A stretch of 8,063 bases of DNA from an uncultured Clostridia bacterium (GTDB taxonomy: Bacteria; Bacillota; Clostridia; Oscillospirales; Acutalibacteraceae): positions 1 to 8,063 of the forward strand of contig CAMEMA010000033.1 in assembly GCA_945926705.1 (NCBI GenBank), written 5' to 3'. Under the pieces are notes generated by a model. It saw only the letters and a program-made list of their open reading frames with translations, had not been told where the DNA came from and did no database searches. The position numbers were made by a program, and so were the translations under genes. Below, piece after piece: positions 5,871 to 8,063 of the stretch (the first letter of the stretch is position 1; every line of letters begins with the position of its first letter).

Positions 5871-6920
5871 ATGAACGACTTTAAAAAAATTCTTTTACAT
5901 ACTTGTTGTGCTCCTTGCTCCATAAAATGTATTGAAAAGTTAAAAGAAGATAATATTATTCCCGTAGTGTTTTGGTATAATCCCAATATTCAACCTTTTA
6001 AGGAATATGAAATTCGTAAAAAGACTTTGCTTACATATGTCCAGAATAATAAAATTGAATATATTAATCGTGATGAGTATAGTTTAAAAGAGTTTATTTC
6101 AGAAATTTATCCTCATTTTGGCAGAGAAAGATGTGAAATTTGTTACAGAAAACGGCTTTCCGAGACTGTAAAATTGGCTTTAGAAAGAGGATATAAAGCG
6201 TTTTCGACAACTTTATTAATAAGTCCTTATCAAAATCACGATTCTATAAAAAAAATCGGTTATGAGCTTGAAAAAAAGTATGGGATTAAATTTTTTTATC
6301 GTGATTTTCGCCAATATTTTTATGAAGGTCAGAATAAAGCTCGAGAAATGGATTTTTACATACAAAAATACTGCGGATGTATTTTTAGTGAAGAGGAAAG
6401 ATACATGTCTCAAATCATTAAAAATAGGGAAAAACAGTTTTCTATTAAGCTTTTAAGACCTTCCACGATGTTTAAAAATCAAATTATCTATTATATAAAT
6501 AGTTTTTTAAAAGCAGGAAAGACTATCATCAGTAGTCAAAAATTGGATGATTTTAAAAATTATGAAGAATGGATTAAAAGTCTTGATAATAAAACAGCAT
6601 TTTATCTTGTTATAAGAAAGTCCGACAATAAACTTCTCGGCATAGTCGAATTAGAAATGAATTCTTCTGAAAAATTTACAGGAAGTATAGAGTACAATGT
6701 GTTACCCGAAGAAGAAGAAAAAGGGTATGAAAAAGAAATATTAAAATTAATGATTCTTAAATGCAGAAAATATAAAATTGAAAAGGTTTCATTGTTATGC
6801 GATAAATCCAGTAAAGATTTTATAAATGCAGTAATTTTAAATGGTGGAATTTTAAAAAGAGAAATTCAGAGCGATAGTAAATCAAGAGCAGTTTTAGAAT
6901 TTATAATGTATATAAAATAG
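5871..6920 (+). CDS. queH: Epoxyqueuosine reductase QueH fused to a C-terminal GNAT-like domain
   Basis: QueH reduces epoxyqueuosine to queuosine at the wobble base of GUN-anticodon tRNAs, using an iron-sulfur cluster; it replaces the unrelated QueG. Residues 1-178 are the QueH (DUF208) domain: LLHTCCAPCS at 8-17 with the paired Cys12-Cys13, RERCEICYRKRL at 85-96 with the CxxC at 88-91, and YCGCIFSEEERY at 167-178. Stand-alone QueH proteins end about here. Residues 190-349 resemble the GNAT acetyltransferase fold: IKLLRPSTMF at 192-201, FYLVIRKSDNKLLGIVEL at 244-261, a degenerate acetyl-CoA loop at 282-287 (EEKGYE, where [QR]xxGx[GA] is expected), and INAVILNGGILKREI at 318-332. No stop or frameshift lies at the junction. 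AAAAAGG sits 8 bases before the ATG. An internal ATG at 6405 with GAGG 8 bases upstream could yield the GNAT part alone. A strong terminator follows. Confidence 0.93.
   Translation: MNDFKKILLHTCCAPCSIKCIEKLKEDNIIPVVFWYNPNIQPFKEYEIRKKTLLTYVQNNKIEYINRDEYSLKEFISEIYPHFGRERCEICYRKRLSETVKLALERGYKAFSTTLLISPYQNHDSIKKIGYELEKKYGIKFFYRDFRQYFYEGQNKAREMDFYIQKYCGCIFSEEERYMSQIIKNREKQFSIKLLRPSTMFKNQIIYYINSFLKAGKTIISSQKLDDFKNYEEWIKSLDNKTAFYLVIRKSDNKLLGIVELEMNSSEKFTGSIEYNVLPEEEEKGYEKEILKLMILKCRKYKIEKVSLLCDKSSKDFINAVILNGGILKREIQSDSKSRAVLEFIMYIK
6393..6407 (+). promoter_or_regulatory. Possible internal ribosome binding site and start at the QueH/GNAT junction
   Basis: GAGG (6393-6396, in AAGAGGAAAG) is followed after 8 bases by an in-frame ATG at 6405, codon 179 of queH. 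It falls just after the last QueH motif. If used, it would make a separate 171-residue GNAT-like protein. GAGG also encodes the conserved Glu-Glu pair of SEEERY, so the match may be chance. Confidence 0.3.
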
Positions 6921-6922
6921 CC

Positions 6923-6952
6923 AGCCTGTCGATATAATACGACAGGCTTTTG
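6923..6952 (+). terminator. Strong intrinsic terminator of the queH operon
   Basis: AGCCTGTCG (6923-6931) and CGACAGGCT (6940-6948) make a perfect 9-bp GC-rich stem with an 8-base loop, ending in TTTT then G and T. It begins 2 bases after the queH stop codon, so the transcript ends tightly behind the gene. Confidence 0.9.
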
Positions 6953-7036
6953 TATAAGGTAAATTATGAAATAAGATATTAAATAATGTGGTAAAAATTT
7001 ACTATTTGGAAACATATGAAAAGTCTCGGATTATGC

Positions 7037-7063
7037 TAAAAAATATTTATTGAATATTTTTTA
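7037..7063 (+). promoter_or_regulatory. A/T-rich inverted repeat in the UP-element position
   Basis: TAAAAAATATT (7037-7047) and AATATTTTTTA (7053-7063) are perfect 11-base inverted arms around a 5-base centre. With the A-run at 7066-7070, the stretch just before the -35 resembles the alpha-subunit UP element (A/T distal block, three bases, AAA). It may raise promoter strength or bind a regulator. There is no gene between 6953 and 7156, and I see nothing else in 6953-7036. Confidence 0.4.
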
Positions 7064-7073
7064 CTAAAAACAC

Positions 7074-7104
7074 TTGACTTTATATATATATATATATATA
7101 TAAT
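7074..7104 (+). promoter_or_regulatory. Promoter with a TA-repeat spacer, upstream of the repeat-protein gene
   Basis: TTGACT (7074-7079, five of six matches to consensus) is followed by a tract of eleven TA units (7081-7102) that runs into TATAAT (7099-7104). The spacer to TATAAT is 19 bases; a TATATA at 7097-7102 would give 17. One unit fewer would place consensus TATAAT at the ideal 17. Slippage in such tracts changes promoter spacing, as known for the hif fimbrial promoters of Haemophilus influenzae. Confidence 0.7.
7081..7102. repeat. Dinucleotide microsatellite, 11 TA units
   Basis: Uninterrupted alternating TA over 22 bases, between the -35 and -10 boxes of the repeat-protein promoter. 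It is the longest perfect simple-sequence tract of two or more bases per unit that I see in the window. Confidence 0.95.
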
Positions 7105-7108
7105 TTAC

Positions 7109-7128
7109 TTATTCTTGATCAGGAATAA
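7109..7128. promoter_or_regulatory. 20-bp imperfect dyad at the expected transcription start
   Basis: TTATTC (7109-7114) mirrors GAATAA (7123-7128) around a TGATCA core, with a single mismatched pair at 7115/7122 (G-U in RNA). It starts 5 bases after the -10 box and so overlaps the predicted +1. It could be an operator for a dimeric repressor, or a 5' stem-loop that stabilises the mRNA. Thirteen bases later comes the AAAGGAG of the gene. Confidence 0.5.
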
Positions 7129-7156
7129 ATATTATTATTAAAAGGAGTGTTTAATT

Positions 7157-7759
7157 ATGAGCCCAAAAATGAGTAAGGATATGAAGGAAGAAATAGCGAA
7201 ATCTAGCGAAAAAATGCAGGAAAAACTGAGTATGGAAAACATAAATGAAAAAATAGAGAAATCGAGAAAGGGAAAGCTTGATTTCAAAAAAGAGCTTGAT
7301 TTCCAAAAAAAGTTTGTTTCCAAAAAAGAGCTTGATTTCCAAAAAAAGTTTGTTTCCAAAAAAGAGCTTGATTGCGAAAAAGAGCTTGATTGCGAAAAAG
7401 AGCTTGATTGCGAAAAAGATCTTGATTGGGATACAAATCCTGATTGCACATGGAAAAATCAAAATACGGGTTCATCAGAGATTTTTGAAAAAAACGGAAA
7501 CTATACTATTCGGCTTTACAAAGGTGATAAAGTTCATAAAAAAATCAAAGAGGGAGCTAAATTAAAATTTACATCTAAGCTGTCTGAAATACTTAACGAG
7601 AAGCATAAAGTAAATGACTGGTATGAGATATGGATTAGTGGGTCGTGTATACCTGATGGAGGCAAATTAGTATATGTTAAAGGCGAAGAAAATGCCAAAA
7701 AAATAGTAAAAGCAGGAAATGATGGCAAAGTAAGTTTTTTTGGCATGAAATTAAAATAA
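7157..7759 (+). CDS. Unknown charged protein with nine six-residue tandem repeats
   Basis: Not recognised. The 200-residue product has no signal peptide or membrane helix. Residues 1-40 are a Lys/Glu/Met-rich helical head. Residues 41-94 are nine hexapeptides, coded by 18-bp units at 7277-7438: LDFKKE, then LDFQKK-FVSKKE twice, then LDCEKE twice, LDCEKD and LDWDTN. Residues 95-200 form a non-repetitive, probably mixed alpha/beta domain with segments such as NYTIRLYKGDKV and DWYEIWISGS. AAAGGAG lies 9 bases before the ATG. The gene stands alone: terminators precede and follow it, and its promoter has a variable-type TA spacer. All six frames are open across much of the array because the period is divisible by three; the frame used is the one with the ribosome binding site and a downstream domain. 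Repeat number is likely to vary between strains. Confidence 0.85.
   Translation: MSPKMSKDMKEEIAKSSEKMQEKLSMENINEKIEKSRKGKLDFKKELDFQKKFVSKKELDFQKKFVSKKELDCEKELDCEKELDCEKDLDWDTNPDCTWKNQNTGSSEIFEKNGNYTIRLYKGDKVHKKIKEGAKLKFTSKLSEILNEKHKVNDWYEIWISGSCIPDGGKLVYVKGEENAKKIVKAGNDGKVSFFGMKLK
7277..7438 (+). repeat. Tandem array of 18-bp units inside the repeat-protein gene
   Basis: Nine contiguous 18-base units begin at 7277, 7295, 7313, 7331, 7349, 7367, 7385, 7403 and 7421. Units 2-3 and 4-5 are identical 36-base pairs (CTTGATTTCC-type plus TTTGTTTCC-type). Units 6 and 7 are identical (CTTGATTGCGAAAAAGAG) and unit 8 differs only in its last base. Unit 1 differs from unit 2 by two bases, and unit 9 is degenerate. 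Identity between copies implies recent expansion or homogenisation. Confidence 0.95.
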
Positions 7760-7772
7760 AAAATATTGATTT

Positions 7773-7798
7773 ATCCACCGATTGTATTTTCGGTGGAT
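7773..7798. terminator. Shared hairpin between convergent repeat-protein and sigG genes
   Basis: ATCCACCG (7773-7780) pairs with CGGTGGAT (7791-7798), and the inner A-T pair extends the stem to 9 bp with an 8-base loop. On the plus strand TTTAATTTT follows, serving the repeat gene, whose stop codon is 13 bases upstream. On the minus strand the hairpin starts right at the end of the sigma gene and is followed by a later run of U (AAATCAATATTTTTT), so it may work both ways. Confidence 0.75.
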
Positions 7799-8063
7799 TT
7801 AATTTTCTCTTATTTTTTTCATTGCATTTTTTTCTAATCGTGAAACTTGAGCTTGACTTATTCCTATTTTTTTTGCAACTTCTGTTTGTGTTTTTCCCTT
7901 TAAAAATCTTAAAGAAAGTATATTTTTTTCTCTTTCAGTCAATTTTTTTATAACTTGTTTAAGAAATATTTCATCCAACCAATTTGTATCTCTGTCATTA
8001 TTTCCCAGTTGGTCCATTACATACACGGTGTCTCCTTCTCCATCGGAAAAAATGGGCTCATTG
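7799..8063 (-). CDS. sigG: Sporulation sigma factor, SigG-like, C-terminal end only
   Basis: The minus-strand frame is open to the window edge; 87 residues are visible, against about 260 in full SigG. It begins NEPIFSDGEGDTVYVMDQL, matching the segment before region 4 in SigG (EP.Y.DGGDPI.VMDQL), then WLDEIFLKQVIKKLTEREKNILSLRFLKGKTQTEVAKKIGISQAQVSRLEK. The last part is the region 4.2 helix-turn-helix that reads the -35 box. GKTQ.EVA..IGISQAQVSRLEK is the SigF/SigG signature, and the DQL...WL.EI spacing and KGKTQ favour SigG, the late forespore factor, over SigF. A GTG at 8026 is not the true start, since conserved residues continue upstream of it. The missing part and any spoIIG neighbours lie beyond 8063. 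Confidence 0.88.
   Translation of the reverse strand, partial: NEPIFSDGEGDTVYVMDQLGNNDRDTNWLDEIFLKQVIKKLTEREKNILSLRFLKGKTQTEVAKKIGISQAQVSRLEKNAMKKIREN

Noticed and set aside
6216..6456. Open frames on both strands within queH
   Set aside because: They are shadows of queH, whose Cys motifs and ribosome binding site fix the frame.
7277..7438. CRISPR-like or hexapeptide-acyltransferase reading of the array
   Set aside because: Units are contiguous with no unique spacers, so it is not CRISPR. The hexapeptide lacks the small residue at position 5 (Lys instead) expected in a left-handed beta helix.
7138..7565. Several long open frames on both strands across the tandem array
   Set aside because: An 18-bp repeat has a period divisible by three, so any frame without a stop in one unit stays open throughout. 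These frames have no ribosome binding site, and their products are pure repeats.

Overview
The window is AT-rich (roughly 30 % G+C by eye) with Bacillota-type ribosome binding sites (AAAGGAG, GAGG) and sigma-A-like promoters. It carries a partial sporulation sigma factor most like SigG, the MEP-pathway gene dxs, and a QueH-type (not QueG-type) epoxyqueuosine reductase. This points to a low-GC, endospore-forming or spore-former-derived member of the Clostridia. The species cannot be named from the sequence. No tRNA, rRNA, CRISPR array, insertion sequence or phage gene was seen.

Layout. (1) 1-1494 (+): 3' part of dxs, cut by the window edge. (2) 1636-2743 (-): a self-contained unit of two unknown genes. 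A consensus promoter (TTGACA-17-TATAAT) lies inside the 3' end of nth, and an intrinsic terminator closes the unit. Both products have one N-terminal membrane anchor followed by long helical or coiled-coil stretches; the first contains three 31-residue repeats. (3) 2724-3365 (-): nth, endonuclease III with its iron-sulfur motif. (4) 3435-4103 (+): a class 3 lipase-like alpha/beta hydrolase without a signal peptide, overlapped at its end by a doubtful small hydrophobic ORF. (5) 4181-5452 (-): rarA/mgsA. (6) 5580-6920 (+): a two-gene operon of a 95-residue three-helix membrane protein resembling half of a PnuC/SWEET-fold transporter, then QueH fused to a C-terminal GNAT-like domain. It ends in a strong terminator. 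(7) 7037-7798 (+): the most unusual locus. A gene for an unrecognised 200-residue protein contains nine 18-bp tandem units. Its promoter has eleven TA repeats between the -35 and -10 boxes, an A/T-rich UP-like element upstream, and a 20-bp imperfect dyad at the expected transcription start. (8) 7799-8063 (-): 3' end of a SigG-like gene, convergent with the repeat gene across a shared hairpin.

How the parts fit. Most of the window is housekeeping: isoprenoid precursors, DNA repair, replication-fork maintenance, tRNA queuosine and sporulation. The less ordinary parts are the repeat-protein locus, which looks built for variation of both expression (TA spacer) and protein length (in-frame 18-bp units); the queH-GNAT fusion with its membrane partner; and the two-gene membrane/coiled-coil unit. 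The assigned enzymes rest on family motifs read by eye. The functions of the unknown genes are not inferred beyond architecture.
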